NCBI GenBank assembly: GCA_963738835.1 | Contig: CAVTYH010000002.1 | Location: 868,001 to 932,000, forward strand | From: CAVTYH01 sp963738835 | GTDB taxonomy: Bacteria > Planctomycetota > Planctomycetia > Pirellulales > JADZDJ01 | Direction of reading: 5' to 3' | Length of the DNA: 64,000 bases | In this document: positions 48,781 through 58,005 of the stretch, in pieces | Layout of the letters: each line of letters opens with the position of its first letter | How positions within the stretch are numbered: position 1 is the first letter of the stretch | Made by a program: the position numbers and the translations under genes | Notes under the pieces: generated by a model | Databases searched by the model: none | Seen by the model: only the letters and a program-made list of their open reading frames with translations | What the model was told of the DNA's origin: nothing

Positions 48781-50121
48781 ATGCGCAGGCGTGTTGTCAT
48801 CACCGGGTTGGGCTGTGTCACTCCGCTGGGTTCGGACGTGCATGCGGTTTGGAACCGGCTCACGGCGGGCCGCTCCGGCGTTGGCCGTCTGACGTTGTTC
48901 GATGCCAGCCACTTCCCGGTTCAAATTGCCGCCGAGGTAAAAGATTGGAGCATCGCCGAAGTCGGCGAAGACGTGGCCAAGTGGCGGCACCATCCCCGGC
49001 AAACGCTGTTTGCCGTGGCCTCCGGCATCAAGGCGGTGCGCAGTGCCGGGCTCGATGCTGGTGCCAACGGGCATGGCACTCCCAAGGTCGATCCACTCCG
49101 CTTCGGCGTTTACCTCGGTTGCGGCGAAACCTATCAAGATTGGAATCAGTTCGCCCGCCTGATGGCCGATTCCCTGCAGGGCGATCAGTTCCGGCCCGAT
49201 ATCTTCACCGAACGCGCTTTGCGGCTCTGGCGGCCCGACGACGAGTTGGAACTGGAGCTGAACATGCCGGCCGCGCACCTGGCGGTGCGCTTCAACGCCC
49301 AAGGCCCCAACGCCAACTGCATCGCGGCGTGCGCCTCCAGCAGTCAGGCCATCGGCGAAGCGGCCGAAATGATTCGCGCCGGCGAAGTCGATGTTATGAT
49401 GGCCGGCGGCGCTCACAGCATGATTCATCCCTTCGGCATCAGCGGCTTTCATCGCCTTAGCGCCCTGTCGCAACGCAACGACGATCCCAGCCATGCCGTG
49501 CGGCCGTTTGATCGAGAGCGAGATGGCTTTGTGGTGGGCGAAGGCGCGGCAATTGTCATTCTTGAATCGCTCGAACATGCCCAGCGACGCGGGGCCGAAA
49601 TCTGGGCCGAGCTCACCGGCTACGGTTCTTCGCAAGACGCCTTTCGTATTACCGATGTGCATCCTGAAGGCCGCGGCGCCGCCAGTTGCATGACGCTGGC
49701 CCTGACCGATGCCGACTTGCGGCCCGATCAAATCAGTTACGTCAATGCCCATGGCACCGGCACGGTGCTGAACGACAAAGTCGAAACACTGGCCATCAAG
49801 CGCGTCTTCGGCGACGATGCCTACCGCGTGCCGGTTTCCAGCACCAAGAGCATGCTGGGCCACTTCACCACCGCCGGCGGGGCGATTGAATTGGTCGTCG
49901 GCGTCATGGCCATTCGCAGCGGCGTCTTGCCCCCCACCATCAACTACGAAACCGCCGATCCCGATTGCGATCTGGATTATGTGCCCAACGTGGCTCGCGA
50001 GTGGGCCTGCCGCCACGTGCTCTCGAACAGCTTCGGCTTCGGCGGCCAGAACGTGGCCTTGGTGGTCTCGCACTTCGACCATCGCCGCCGCAGCCTCGTG
50101 GCCAAGCGCGCTGCTGCCTAA
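48781..50121 (+). CDS. Beta-ketoacyl-ACP synthase II-like condensing enzyme
   Basis: Condenses malonyl-ACP with an acyl chain. Start at MRRRVVITGLGCVTPLGSD with GGAG 8 bases upstream; an in-frame extension of 25 codons is possible. Nucleophile Cys184 in NCIAACASSSQAIGEAAE; histidines in YVNAHGTGTVLNDKVE and TKSMLGHFTTAGGAIE; final NSFGFGGQNVALVV. It differs from canonical FabF (an ETYQDWNQFARLMADSL insert), so it may be specialised rather than the housekeeping copy. It could partner the Cys-less paralogue at 36.2 kb. No acyl carrier protein gene is adjacent. Confidence 0.87.
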   Translation: MRRRVVITGLGCVTPLGSDVHAVWNRLTAGRSGVGRLTLFDASHFPVQIAAEVKDWSIAEVGEDVAKWRHHPRQTLFAVASGIKAVRSAGLDAGANGHGTPKVDPLRFGVYLGCGETYQDWNQFARLMADSLQGDQFRPDIFTERALRLWRPDDELELELNMPAAHLAVRFNAQGPNANCIAACASSSQAIGEAAEMIRAGEVDVMMAGGAHSMIHPFGISGFHRLSALSQRNDDPSHAVRPFDRERDGFVVGEGAAIVILESLEHAQRRGAEIWAELTGYGSSQDAFRITDVHPEGRGAASCMTLALTDADLRPDQISYVNAHGTGTVLNDKVETLAIKRVFGDDAYRVPVSSTKSMLGHFTTAGGAIELVVGVMAIRSGVLPPTINYETADPDCDLDYVPNVAREWACRHVLSNSFGFGGQNVALVVSHFDHRRRSLVAKRAAA

Positions 50122-50213
50122 AAGCCGCGGTGGAATCTGCCGGCAAGCCGCGGCCGTGAGGGAGCGGCGTGCAGCCATCACGGATTGCAACCGTGCGCGA
50201 AAATTAAAAATCG

Positions 50214-50276
50214 ATGCCCAAATGTCGGGGCAAAAAGCCTGGAAAATAGGCGGGTTTCGTTCCCACATTTGGGCAT
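50214..50276. repeat. Structured repeat, copy 1
   Basis: Perfect 12-bp arms ATGCCCAAATGT and ACATTTGGGCAT around a 39-base centre with its own partial hairpin (AGCCT...AGGC). Preceded by TAAAAATCGATG, as is copy 2. Confidence 0.65.
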
Positions 50277-50369
50277 CACTTGGGCACGCGCTCAGGCGCT
50301 TGCCTACCGTGCGCCGGTCGAACAATTCGGTACGGAATGCAAACACTTGCACCAAGAATAAAAATCGAT

Positions 50370-50427
50370 GTCGCAATGTTTGTGAAACGAGCCGGGAAAA
50401 CAGGGCGTTTTCGAAAAACATGGCGAC
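50370..50427. repeat. Structured repeat, copy 2
   Basis: Arms GTCGCAATGTTT and AAACATGGCGAC pair with one mismatch, with an inner GAAACG/CGTTTTC stem. Same upstream TAAAAATCGATG as copy 1; spacing and layout match although the arms differ in sequence, implying paired changes. Confidence 0.6.
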
Positions 50428-50510
50428 CTGACTGTGACCCGGCAATTGTCCGTGGTCCGTGGTCCGTGGTCAGTTGCCGGTGGCCAGTGTCCAGTGGTCC
50501 GTGGTCATTC

Positions 50511-50552
50511 TTTCTCCCTCTCTCCTTGTGGGAGAGGGCCGGGGTGAGGGGG
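50511..50552. repeat. CTCACCCC...GAGGGAG dispersed repeat (inverted) with GTCCGTGGTC tandem repeat
   Basis: The hairpin repeat in reverse orientation, CTCCCTCTCTCC then GGAGAGGGCCGGGGTGAGG. Just before it lie four or more GTCCGTGGTC-like units (50447-50503), with GGACCACCGACCACC after it at 50610. Confidence 0.75.
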
Positions 50553-50658
50553 CAGCATGCTGGGTGGTCTGTCGCCACTGACAACCGGCCCCCTGACGAT
50601 GAATGACGACGGACCACCGACCACCCAACAAACTAAACACACAACCCCCGGGGATCGA

Positions 50659-50731
50659 GGGTAAAGTGTTGGCGCAAAACCCTCGTAAAAACCCGTGTTT
50701 TTGCGCCCCACATTTGGTCATCACTTTACCC
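50659..50731. repeat. Structured repeat, copy 3
   Basis: Outer arms GGGTAAAGTG/CACTTTACCC (10 bp perfect) and inner arms GGCGCAAAA/TTTTGCGCC (9 bp perfect). It shares CCCACATTTGG and CATCACTT with copy 1, so the copies are related. Confidence 0.65.
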
Positions 50732-50756
50732 CGCCTGCACACGACCGGCAGTCAAG

Positions 50757-50800
50757 CAGAGACTTCACCGCGGAGGGCGCAGAGTTACGCAGAGGAATCG
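50757..50800. repeat. CGCAGAG-type dispersed repeat
   Basis: AGACTTCACCGCGGAGGGCG, then CAGAGTTACGCAGAGG: a low-information repeat of the same kind as 21083-21110. Confidence 0.5.
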
Positions 50801-51323
50801 CAGGAAGTCTCGAAATCATGCTTGATCGCTCTGCGCTGCCCTCGGCGAACCTCGGCGTCCCCTGCGGTGCATTGCTGGACTTGCCGCGCGCAGTCCGGCC
50901 CAACCTCGGGCGGCGCTGGCCTGAGGCGGGGAAATGCTATTGCTCAGTTGTCAAAGAGCGGCAGCCGGCCTTCCGCGTCAAATTTAGCCCCCGGTCCATG
51001 ACCGGGGGCTAAATGCAGCGAAAACCGACAGGGACCCAGAGTTCCACCGGCCATTCTAGCAATCAGTGTACAAATGTCATTGTGTATTTTGGGCCAGCCG
51101 GACGGCATCCACGGGGAGGGAGTCGGGGATCAGGAGTCAGCAATCAGAAAGGCGAGCCGGGAGCGTCAGCGACCGGAGCGCAGCGGGCCAGGGCATCCAG
51201 CTCGTTTACGTCAACTGCGGCCTTGGCATCGACTAAGTGCTTCGCCAGGTGATGCGACGGCAGCGTTGCCTAACACCACGACCGACGTTCTGCAAGTGCC
51301 TGTGTCCGCGGCCACTTGCGCAC

Positions 51324-51351
51324 TTGACGGGCCTAAAGATATGTCTATATT
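51324..51351 (+). promoter_or_regulatory. Predicted promoter of the AIPR gene
   Basis: TTGACG, 16 bases, TATATT. It would give an untranslated leader of about 205 bases. A resident promoter inside a cassette is usual for abortive-infection or toxin cassettes. Confidence 0.45.
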
Positions 51352-51562
51352 GTCGGAGAGTTTTACGACAGTTTCGTTGTAGAATCAATCGTTCGCCGGC
51401 AGAGGCTGCTCGAAAACTCGGAGTCGCCCCTTGACCTTCCTCCATCGCATTCCTAGATGACCATGCCAGTTTCGGTCTTCTGTGCTCGGAAGTCGAGCCG
51501 ACCGGCGCTGGAAAGTCCGAGCGGCGGGCACATGCCTTTCGCTCAAACCAATGGAGGTCGTC

Positions 51563-52819
51563 ATGACCGTTCGTACCACTTCCGCGCCCCCGTCAGTCTC
51601 CCGCTCTTTTACGATCCCGGCCGAGGAGTTCCGCAGTCTGCCCATTCCGGGCTATGACGGCGCGAAAATCGGCACCTGCTTCGCCAAGGTCACGGACTTG
51701 CCCCCTGGCCTCAGCGACTTCATGAAGGTCAACCCGCGCGTGCCGAAGCGCAATGCTAAGGGCGTGCTGAGCGGACCGGTGCCAAAGGCAATCCTGGAGA
51801 CCCTCCGCGAGTCACCTGAGGGGATGGCCCTCAAGAATGCGGGCATCTACATCTTGGCTGAGAGCGTCGAACACGCCCGTGAGAAGGGCGGCGCAGGCGT
51901 AATTACCATGACGTTGACGGATCAACAAAAACAGGGGATCGTCAACGGCGGACACACCTTCGCCGCCATTTGCGAGGCAGTTGAAACTGCTGACGATGAT
52001 CAAAAGGCTGCTCTCCAGCAAGCTTTCGTCCGCCTTCACCTTCTGCAAGGCATTCCACACGACATGGTCGCCGAAATCGCCGAAGGCTTGAACCGCTCGA
52101 AGCAGGTCCAAGATCCCTCGCTGGAGAATCTGCGCGGCCATTTTGACGAAATCAAGAATGTCATGGTGCGGCACATCGGGCACGACGCCATCGCCTATCA
52201 CGAGGGCGCGGAAGGCGATGTTTACATCGCTGAGATTCTGGCGCTCATCGAGATGTTCAATTTCGAGCGCTACCCAAAGGACGAACACCCCTACGGCCTG
52301 TACGCCCACCAATCCAGGGCGGTTAAAGAGTTCGCCGAGGACTTCGAGGTCGAGCCATCGCCGGCGAGGCTCGTCATCACGCGCCTGCCCGAGATCTTGA
52401 AACTCGCGGACATGATCAGACGTGATGCTCCCCCTGCAGCAAAGGAACGCGCAAATTTCCAAATTGGGCGAGTGAAACTCAACGGCGGAAAGAAAAGTAA
52501 CCGAGTCGGCAGTAAGGAAGCGCCCCTGCATTTCCTTGGGGAAATGACAAAGTACCGTCTGCCCAACGGCTGGCTCTATCCCATCCTCGCCGCGTTCCGC
52601 GCCAACGTCATCTGGGACGTCAAGAAGGCTCAATTCGATTGGCGGGTCCCCAATGAGGAGATTCTTGTTCGCTGTCTACCCGACTTGGTGTCGGTGTGCG
52701 TCAACGAGCATCGCAACAACAACCAGAAACCGGAATGGGTGGGTAAGCGTGACTCCGCGTACCGGCAGTGCGCCCTTCACGTGGAGTTGTATCTCGCCAA
52801 GCAAAGGAAGCTCGGCTAA
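51563..52819 (+). CDS. AIPR-family protein (abortive infection phage resistance type)
   Basis: 418 residues, resembling the AIPR family (linked to abortive infection and phage resistance). The start follows GGAGG at 8 bases. The recognisable core is QQKQGIVNGGHTFAAICEA (the family's 'IVNG.QT...' block, residues 122-140), FVRLHLLQGIPHDMVAEIAEGLNRSKQ with the conserved 'N.S..V' continuation QDPSLENLRGHFDEI, and HEGAEGDVYIAEILALIEMFN. The C-terminal third is helical. An apparent attC site starts 20 bases after the stop, so I infer it is an integron gene cassette. No partner gene is on the same strand within the cassette. Its mechanism is not known; AIPR proteins often act with a helicase or methylase elsewhere. 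Confidence 0.72.
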   Translation: MTVRTTSAPPSVSRSFTIPAEEFRSLPIPGYDGAKIGTCFAKVTDLPPGLSDFMKVNPRVPKRNAKGVLSGPVPKAILETLRESPEGMALKNAGIYILAESVEHAREKGGAGVITMTLTDQQKQGIVNGGHTFAAICEAVETADDDQKAALQQAFVRLHLLQGIPHDMVAEIAEGLNRSKQVQDPSLENLRGHFDEIKNVMVRHIGHDAIAYHEGAEGDVYIAEILALIEMFNFERYPKDEHPYGLYAHQSRAVKEFAEDFEVEPSPARLVITRLPEILKLADMIRRDAPPAAKERANFQIGRVKLNGGKKSNRVGSKEAPLHFLGEMTKYRLPNGWLYPILAAFRANVIWDVKKAQFDWRVPNEEILVRCLPDLVSVCVNEHRNNNQKPEWVGKRDSAYRQCALHVELYLAKQRKLG

Positions 52820-53413
52820 GCTTCTGGCAAGCGAATGCCGGCGAACCAAACGCTGAAGCTGACCGGGGCCGCCATTACGGCTTTGCGCGACACGAAGGTG
52901 TTGCAGGCGGCCCCGGCAGCTTAGCTTCGTCGTCGTTCGGCTGAATGGTCGGTTGACACGGCGACATTAATAGTCCGCGTTTCAATTTGCCCGGAGGGTT
53001 CCGATACGACTCGTTGCCGATTCCTGCGCGGACCGTGCAGACGCACCGGAAACCGCACTCACGGCTGCACCCAGCAGGCTCTTAGCCAGATGCCGCCCAC
53101 ACGCGCTCTCTCGCAGGGCATTGCGCCCTACTGCGGCGCGAATTGGATGTTCTGAGAAACCTTCACTTTGGTATGCGTGGAATAATTGCTTGCATCTGAA
53201 CGAAGGTTCGACTAACTTTTCTTTAGGGACAGGCGAACCATCGTGCAGAGCCGCGTCGACGGGCGCTCGGCTCGATGTGCCGTCTGTCTGCCAGCAGAAT
53301 GATCGCCGAACCGTTGTGACCACGGCTGATGTTTGGGGGATGTGACAGCCGAATTGGTCGAGGAAGCGTCGCAGAGCGCTACCGCAGCGGACGGCCAACA
53401 CCAGAGGAGCACC
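52820..53413. other. Spacer holding the attC site
   Basis: Apart from the attC (52840-52941), no gene is supported. TTGACACGGCGACATTAATAGT at 52952-52973 could be part of a promoter (TTGACA then TTAATA after about 10 bases is too short, so it is weak). The rest looks like leader of the downstream sugar dehydrogenase gene. Confidence 0.5.
52840..52941 (+). mobile_element. Integron attC-like recombination site
   Basis: Imperfect palindrome with the attC plan. Outer boxes GGCGAAC (R'') and GTTCGGC (R') pair 6 of 7. Inner arms: AAGCTG (56-61 of this line, positions 52856-52861), a single unpaired A, then CCGGGGCCGCC, matched by GGCGGCCCCGG (52906-52916) and CAGCTT (52917-52922): 17 paired bases with one extrahelical base at exactly the place seen in classic attC sites. 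Unpaired central spacers of 9 and 12 bases and a 32-base terminal loop complete the structure. No integrase gene and no second attC were found. Confidence 0.72.
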
Positions 53414-55029
53414 ATGCTTACATCCCCGCGTCGGCTGGCTTTCGTTCTGTCTTTAATCGGGCTTTGTCGCATCGCGACCCCTGCGGAATGTCACGCCCAA
53501 GACTATCGAATTGTGCGGATTGCCTCGGGGCTGAACCAGCCCACTTATGTCACCCAAGCTCCGGGCGATCCGGCCAATATTCTGTACTTCACAGAGCGGA
53601 CATCAAACACGGTTGAGGGTTTCAACGCCATCAACCAGATGGGAAAAGTCTGGCGGTACGATGTCAGCACCCAGACGAAGTCGCTGGTGTTGGACCTTTC
53701 CGTCCTGTTTCCGAATCGGACCGTGACCAACGATACGGGCGTGCAGACAATCGCCTTCAGTCCCGATTACAACACCGTTGGAAGCGGCACCTATCACAAG
53801 ATGTACATCTCTTACTCCGAGCGCGGAACCGCGGCGATCAGCCACGTGGAAGAATTCGACATTGGCACAAACGGCACGGCCACGTTCAGCCGAAACATTC
53901 TTCAGTACTCCAACAGCGTACAAAATAATCACACCGTCGATTGGATCGGCTTTAATCCCGCGGCAACCGGGGTCGAGCGAAGTTATTTGTACATTTCCAC
54001 GGGCGACGGCGCGTTCGGCAATGCCTACAACGGTGGCGCCGTAAGCAATGGCCGCCCTTCTCAGAACCCGGCGTCGATTCGCGGCAAGATGGCGCGTGTC
54101 GATGTCTCGGGCGGCAACGATTACGACGGCACACACTCTATTAATGGAGTTCTTCTGCCGAACGATCCGGAAAGGAATTTCAAAATTCCTCTGACGAACC
54201 CCTTGGTCACGTACAACGCGGCCAATCCGGCGCGCAGATTTCCGGGCGATATGAGACGTGGCTAACCGGATTACGGAACGTCTACCGGGCCAGCTTCGAT
54301 CGCACGAACGGCGACCTCTTTATGGGCGATGTCGGCGAGAACTCTGTCGAAGAAGTCAGCTTCCTGAAATCAGGCACCAACGTCAGCGGGCCGCCGGTTG
54401 ATTTCGGCTGGCCCCAAAAAGAAGGCACGAATAACAGCGGCGTCAGTGGTGCGCCGCAGACTACCACCAACCCTTTCACCGGAGTCACTTCGCTGTATCC
54501 AATACAGCAGTTTCCACACGTGAGCGGTAGCGGCGGGGCGGCTGTGATTGGCGGCTACGTCTATCATGGCCCGATTGCTTCGCTGCAAGGCAAATATTTT
54601 TATGCGAACTTCGTGCCGACGAACGACGCCTTTGTGCAGCCGCAGATTTACATGCTCGATTTTAATCGCAACACGAACCCTGCCACTTTCAACGGCGCCA
54701 ATGGCACGTTGACCGACGTTTCCTCGTTCTGGAATTCGCTAATATCCGATCCTACTGATCCCGGTTATCCGGGAAATGCAACCGGCATTTCCGGCTTGCT
54801 CGATCACCTTGTTTCCTTCGGCGAAGACAATGCGGGCAATCTGTACCTCGTGGATTTTGGCAGCCGGTCAGCCGACCAAGGAAGTGTGTTTGAAGGCGAA
54901 TATCCGGCCGCTGGTCTGGGTGAGATTTTCATGCTCGTGCCAGTTCCGGAACCAGCGAGCGGGGTGCTCATGGGATTCGCATCGATTCTGTTGCTATGGC
55001 GACGACGGCCCAAGGCTCCTGCCAGGTAA
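53414..55029 (+). CDS. Secreted GSDH-type (glucose/sorbosone dehydrogenase-like) propeller protein with PEP-CTERM tail; frame break
   Basis: Predicted PQQ-type sugar dehydrogenase exported to the envelope. Start after GAGGAGC; signal peptide residues 1-28. GSDH landmarks: VRIASGLNQPTYVTQAPGD, GVQTIAFSPDY, MYISYSERG, DWIGFNPAATG, YLYISTGDGAFGNAYNGG, SIRGKMARVDVSG, and after a frame change near 54250 (one base off) YETWLTGLRNVYRASFDRTNGDLFMGDVGENSVEEV. The C-terminus VPEPASGVLMGFASILLLWRRRPK is a PEP-CTERM sorting signal. The histidine and Asp pattern of a PQQ pocket is only partly visible, so the cofactor is uncertain. It opens the polysaccharide-use locus. Confidence 0.85.
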
Positions 55030-55049
55030 TTCGATGGGCGCTCGTCAGA

Positions 55050-56312
55050 TTACTCCACCCACAGCAGTGGATGACGGATCGGCAAGTTGCGAATTACTTC
55101 TTCATTGGTCGGACTAGCTTCCAGCGATTTCCACAGCTCCAGATATTTCGGCTCGCCGTAAGCCACGCCGCTGAAGAGAAAAATCGGCGAGCGCACCGGC
55201 CAGAAGTCCCAGAACATGACGTCGTGCTGATAGGGCCATTTCGATTTGTCTTGGACGAACGGATATAAGAACTCGGCCGCTTGGTGCATGTTGCGGCCAT
55301 CTTCGGTCGTGTATTCCCACAGGTTGTCTTGCGGTGTGGAAAGAAGCTGGCAAACCGTCGCCATGGCATCGGCGTTAAACAGCGAATAGCCATAAGGTTT
55401 GGTGCGTCGCAACTCTTGCTTGAAACTTCCGAGCGGCGCCGGCTGTGAATCCTTCTTGCCGGCCGGAACAAAGGTGTCGCCGGCGCGCGACATCTGCTTG
55501 GGGAGCAGTACTTCCTTGAATCGCTTGCGGAACTCGGCCAGCCTTTCCTGATCGCCGGTGAAATTGGCAAAGGCGGCGGCCTGCATCACGAAGCAGGTGC
55601 CGTGATTGTTGGCAGCGTTCAATTCATCGAGACCGTTCTTGCTGGTCATCATCCACTCGAGATAATCGGCGAACCATTTTTTGACGCCGGCCAAATCTTC
55701 GCCCGAGAGTGCGCCGGCTTGCTCCAAAATTTGCGCCGCCCGAGCGACTTCGATCAGATGCACCGTGTCGATGATGCCGATGCCGCGCCCTTTGGAAATG
55801 CCCTTGATGGCCTGCGCGTACTGCAAGTCGGGATTCATCCGCGTCGGTTCATCGATGAACCAGGCTTTCAGATGCTTAACGGCGGCGGCGGCATACTTTT
55901 TGTCGCCGGTCAATCGATAGGCACTTGTCAAACTGCCGACATGAATGCTGAACCGAATCATCGCGTGCCGATGATCGACGAAGTTTTCGGGGTTCGTCTC
56001 GCCGTCTTTATGGATATACGGGCCATCGGAATCTTTCGGATTCGGCCACCAGTAATCGCCTTCGGAATAGAAATCGTGCAAGCCGCCGGAACTGCGTGGG
56101 CACTGGCTCGCTGTGACGGTCATCGGCTGGTCGTTCAGAAATTCGTTGGCCGCTTTGAGCATCCGCTGGCGTTCAATTTCGCAAATGTTAAACGCGGGGC
56201 TTGTTGCGGTAGGAAATGACCCTGCGGGCAACTTTTCGTGGGGTGTGTCCGCCGCGGCTGCCATACACAAGCAAACCGTGATGCCGAATATCAGCGCTGT
56301 AGTCCGACCCAT
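55050..56312 (-). CDS. Alginate lyase family protein (PL5-like), copy 1
   Basis: Secreted polysaccharide lyase of the AlgL fold (alginate lyase family, PF05426). The start MGRTTALIFGITVCLCMAAAADT gives a signal peptide; the frame is open further upstream without similarity. (alpha/alpha) barrel blocks: DYWWPNPKDSDGPYI, AYRLTGDKKYAAAAVKHLKAWF, MNPDLQYAQAIKGISKGRGIGIID, and LNAANNHGTCFVMQA, where the Asn-His pair matches the catalytic NNH of PL5. WPVRSPIFLF completes it. 421 residues, unbroken. The second copy lies just downstream of its start on the same strand. Confidence 0.85.
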   Translation of the reverse strand: MGRTTALIFGITVCLCMAAAADTPHEKLPAGSFPTATSPAFNICEIERQRMLKAANEFLNDQPMTVTASQCPRSSGGLHDFYSEGDYWWPNPKDSDGPYIHKDGETNPENFVDHRHAMIRFSIHVGSLTSAYRLTGDKKYAAAAVKHLKAWFIDEPTRMNPDLQYAQAIKGISKGRGIGIIDTVHLIEVARAAQILEQAGALSGEDLAGVKKWFADYLEWMMTSKNGLDELNAANNHGTCFVMQAAAFANFTGDQERLAEFRKRFKEVLLPKQMSRAGDTFVPAGKKDSQPAPLGSFKQELRRTKPYGYSLFNADAMATVCQLLSTPQDNLWEYTTEDGRNMHQAAEFLYPFVQDKSKWPYQHDVMFWDFWPVRSPIFLFSGVAYGEPKYLELWKSLEASPTNEEVIRNLPIRHPLLWVE

Positions 56313-56355
56313 ACGGTAACTCCAATGTTGAATCACAATTTTCTGGCGTCTGAAT

Positions 56356-57637
56356 TTACTCTTTTGAAATCGGCTTGGTTCGCAGCAGCACGTTCCAATT
56401 GGATGCTTGATTGGCGCCCAATTGTTCGGCCACGGCGCGGTAGCGATCGTCGTGATATTTGATGGCTGCCCGTTGCAGTATTGATAGCATGCCGCGGCCT
56501 GACCAGCCGCCGAGTTGCTGGTAATCCCACTTTTTCTCGCCAGCCGCATACGGCAGCAGAAAATCGATCGCCTGGCGAATGCTGCGGCCATCGGCGGTTT
56601 CGAAATTCCACAAATCGAGGTCGGCGTTTTCAGCCAGCCGCGCCAGCGACAGCAAACCATTCAAATTGGAAAGACTATATCCCCAGGCTTTGGTGCGGGC
56701 CAACTCCAAAGGCTGGCGGCCGTCGGGCTGGATCTGCACTGCGATGCGCTTTGGTCCGACTCTTTGCAGAATCGATTTCGCCAGGTCTTGCTGGCCGAGG
56801 AAGTAAGCCAGCGAAACGGTCTGCAAATCGTACATGGTACCGTGATTATTTCGCGCAGCCGATTCATCGCGTCCATTGTGGCTTTCGAGCATCCAGGTGA
56901 GGAACTGCCCGAGCCACTCTTCCATGCCGTGCTGATCGGCCTCGGTCCACGATGGCGAACCCTGCATTAATCCGATGGCATCGACGATCTTCGGCAGGCT
57001 GGCCGTTTCAATTAGTCCAATTCCCCGGCCCTTACTGATTCCGGGAATAGCCTGCGCGTATTGCAGATTCGGGTTCATCTTGGTTTCGGGATTCAGAAAC
57101 CAGGCCCGCAGCAGTTCGGTTGCTTTGGCGGCATACTGTTCCTTGCCGGTGAAGTAATACGCCAGCGTCAACATGTCGACCGCATTGACCATCCGGCTCA
57201 TGTCGCCGTGATTGCGGTATTTGTTGATTTCGGGATTCCGCTCGCCGTCGCGACGGATGTAAGGCAGGCCGTTGCTCTTCGTGGGATCGGGCCAGAAGTA
57301 CGGCGCCTGGCTCATGTAATCGTGCTTATCGCCGCTGGGCGGAGTGAAGTCTTTGTTGAGAACTGAATACGGCCCAGCCGAAAGTTCTTGCTGCGCATTG
57401 CGCTGTCAGCTGCGCCACTGCGGCGGTTAGAGTTTTGTCGCCACTTTGGTAACGCTGCTTATTGGTTTGCAGCACTGCGGGATCGAGAAGGAACACCCGC
57501 GGCAGATGCGCTGCCGCCGGTTCTAATGCGGCTGGCTTCGCTGCCGGCTCGTCAGCAACGGCCGGTCGAATCATACCGACAGTCAATAGCGCGCCAAAAA
57601 ACGCCACGGCCCATCCGAGCGGTCGCACTGACCTCAT
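56356..57637 (-). CDS. Alginate lyase family protein (PL5-like), copy 2; frame break
   Basis: Paralogue of the adjacent lyase. The start MRSVRPLGWAVAFFGALL gives a signal peptide. The frame changes near 57400; joining gives QQELSAGPYSVLNKDFTPPSG, then DYMSQAPYFWPDPTKSNGLPYI. Same motifs: MNPNLQYAQAIPGISKGRGIGLIET and ESAARNNHGTMYDLQTVSLAY with the NNH catalytic pair. The C-terminus is shorter (NVLLRTKPISKE). About 425 residues after correction. Two diverged copies in tandem suggest different uronate linkages or a degenerated duplicate. Direction and spacing put them in one unit. Confidence 0.84.
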
Positions 57638-58005
57638 AACAAGCGCTCCCCCCAGCGGTTGTGCCATTGCGGCAAGTTCGCAGCAGCAATTGCAGATATC
57701 GCTATTGTGCCAACCGCGGGCCGGAAAATCCATCGTCTTCTGACAACTAAACCGCAGGCCAGTCAATTTCTAGCCGTTGGGGATTTGCGTTGGCCGAATT
57801 CAGCGTGTTATCCTAGAGCCACTCGCCAGGGCGATGAATGTGAGTTTGAGCCGCCGCGGCTGCTTCTGTGCAGTGCGCATGTGCAGCAATGCCAAGGGGG
57901 AATTTGTGGAGTCGCCGGCCTGATGGCCGGAATTGCGATCGGACTTCATCCGCGAAGTTTCGACTGGCTGAGCACGAATTTTGATACGATTTGAAGGATG
58001 CACTC
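57638..58005. other. Divergent spacer between the lyases and the GH2 gene
   Basis: No gene seen. No repeat of the families listed here. The two transcription units start at its ends; a promoter was not identified with confidence. Confidence 0.4.

Larger units (their letters stand above)
50122..51562. other. Repeat-dense non-coding region
   Basis: No gene is supported over 1.4 kb. It contains three long hairpins, GTCCGTG tandem repeats (50450-50510), one CTCACCCC repeat, a CGCAGAG-type dispersed repeat, and the AIPR promoter, all listed separately. The part from 51000 to 51320 shows nothing recognisable. Confidence 0.6.

Noticed and set aside
51237..51434. Short frame ending in SPAEAARKLGVAP, helix-turn-helix-like
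   Set aside because: Only 13 residues look like a DNA-binding helix, the rest has no HTH pattern, and the AIPR promoter lies across it. Likely chance.
50122..51562. Possible CRISPR array or tandem-repeat protein gene
   Set aside because: The repeats are hairpins of differing sequence and short GTCCGTG units, not regular direct repeats with unique spacers, and no cas gene is near.
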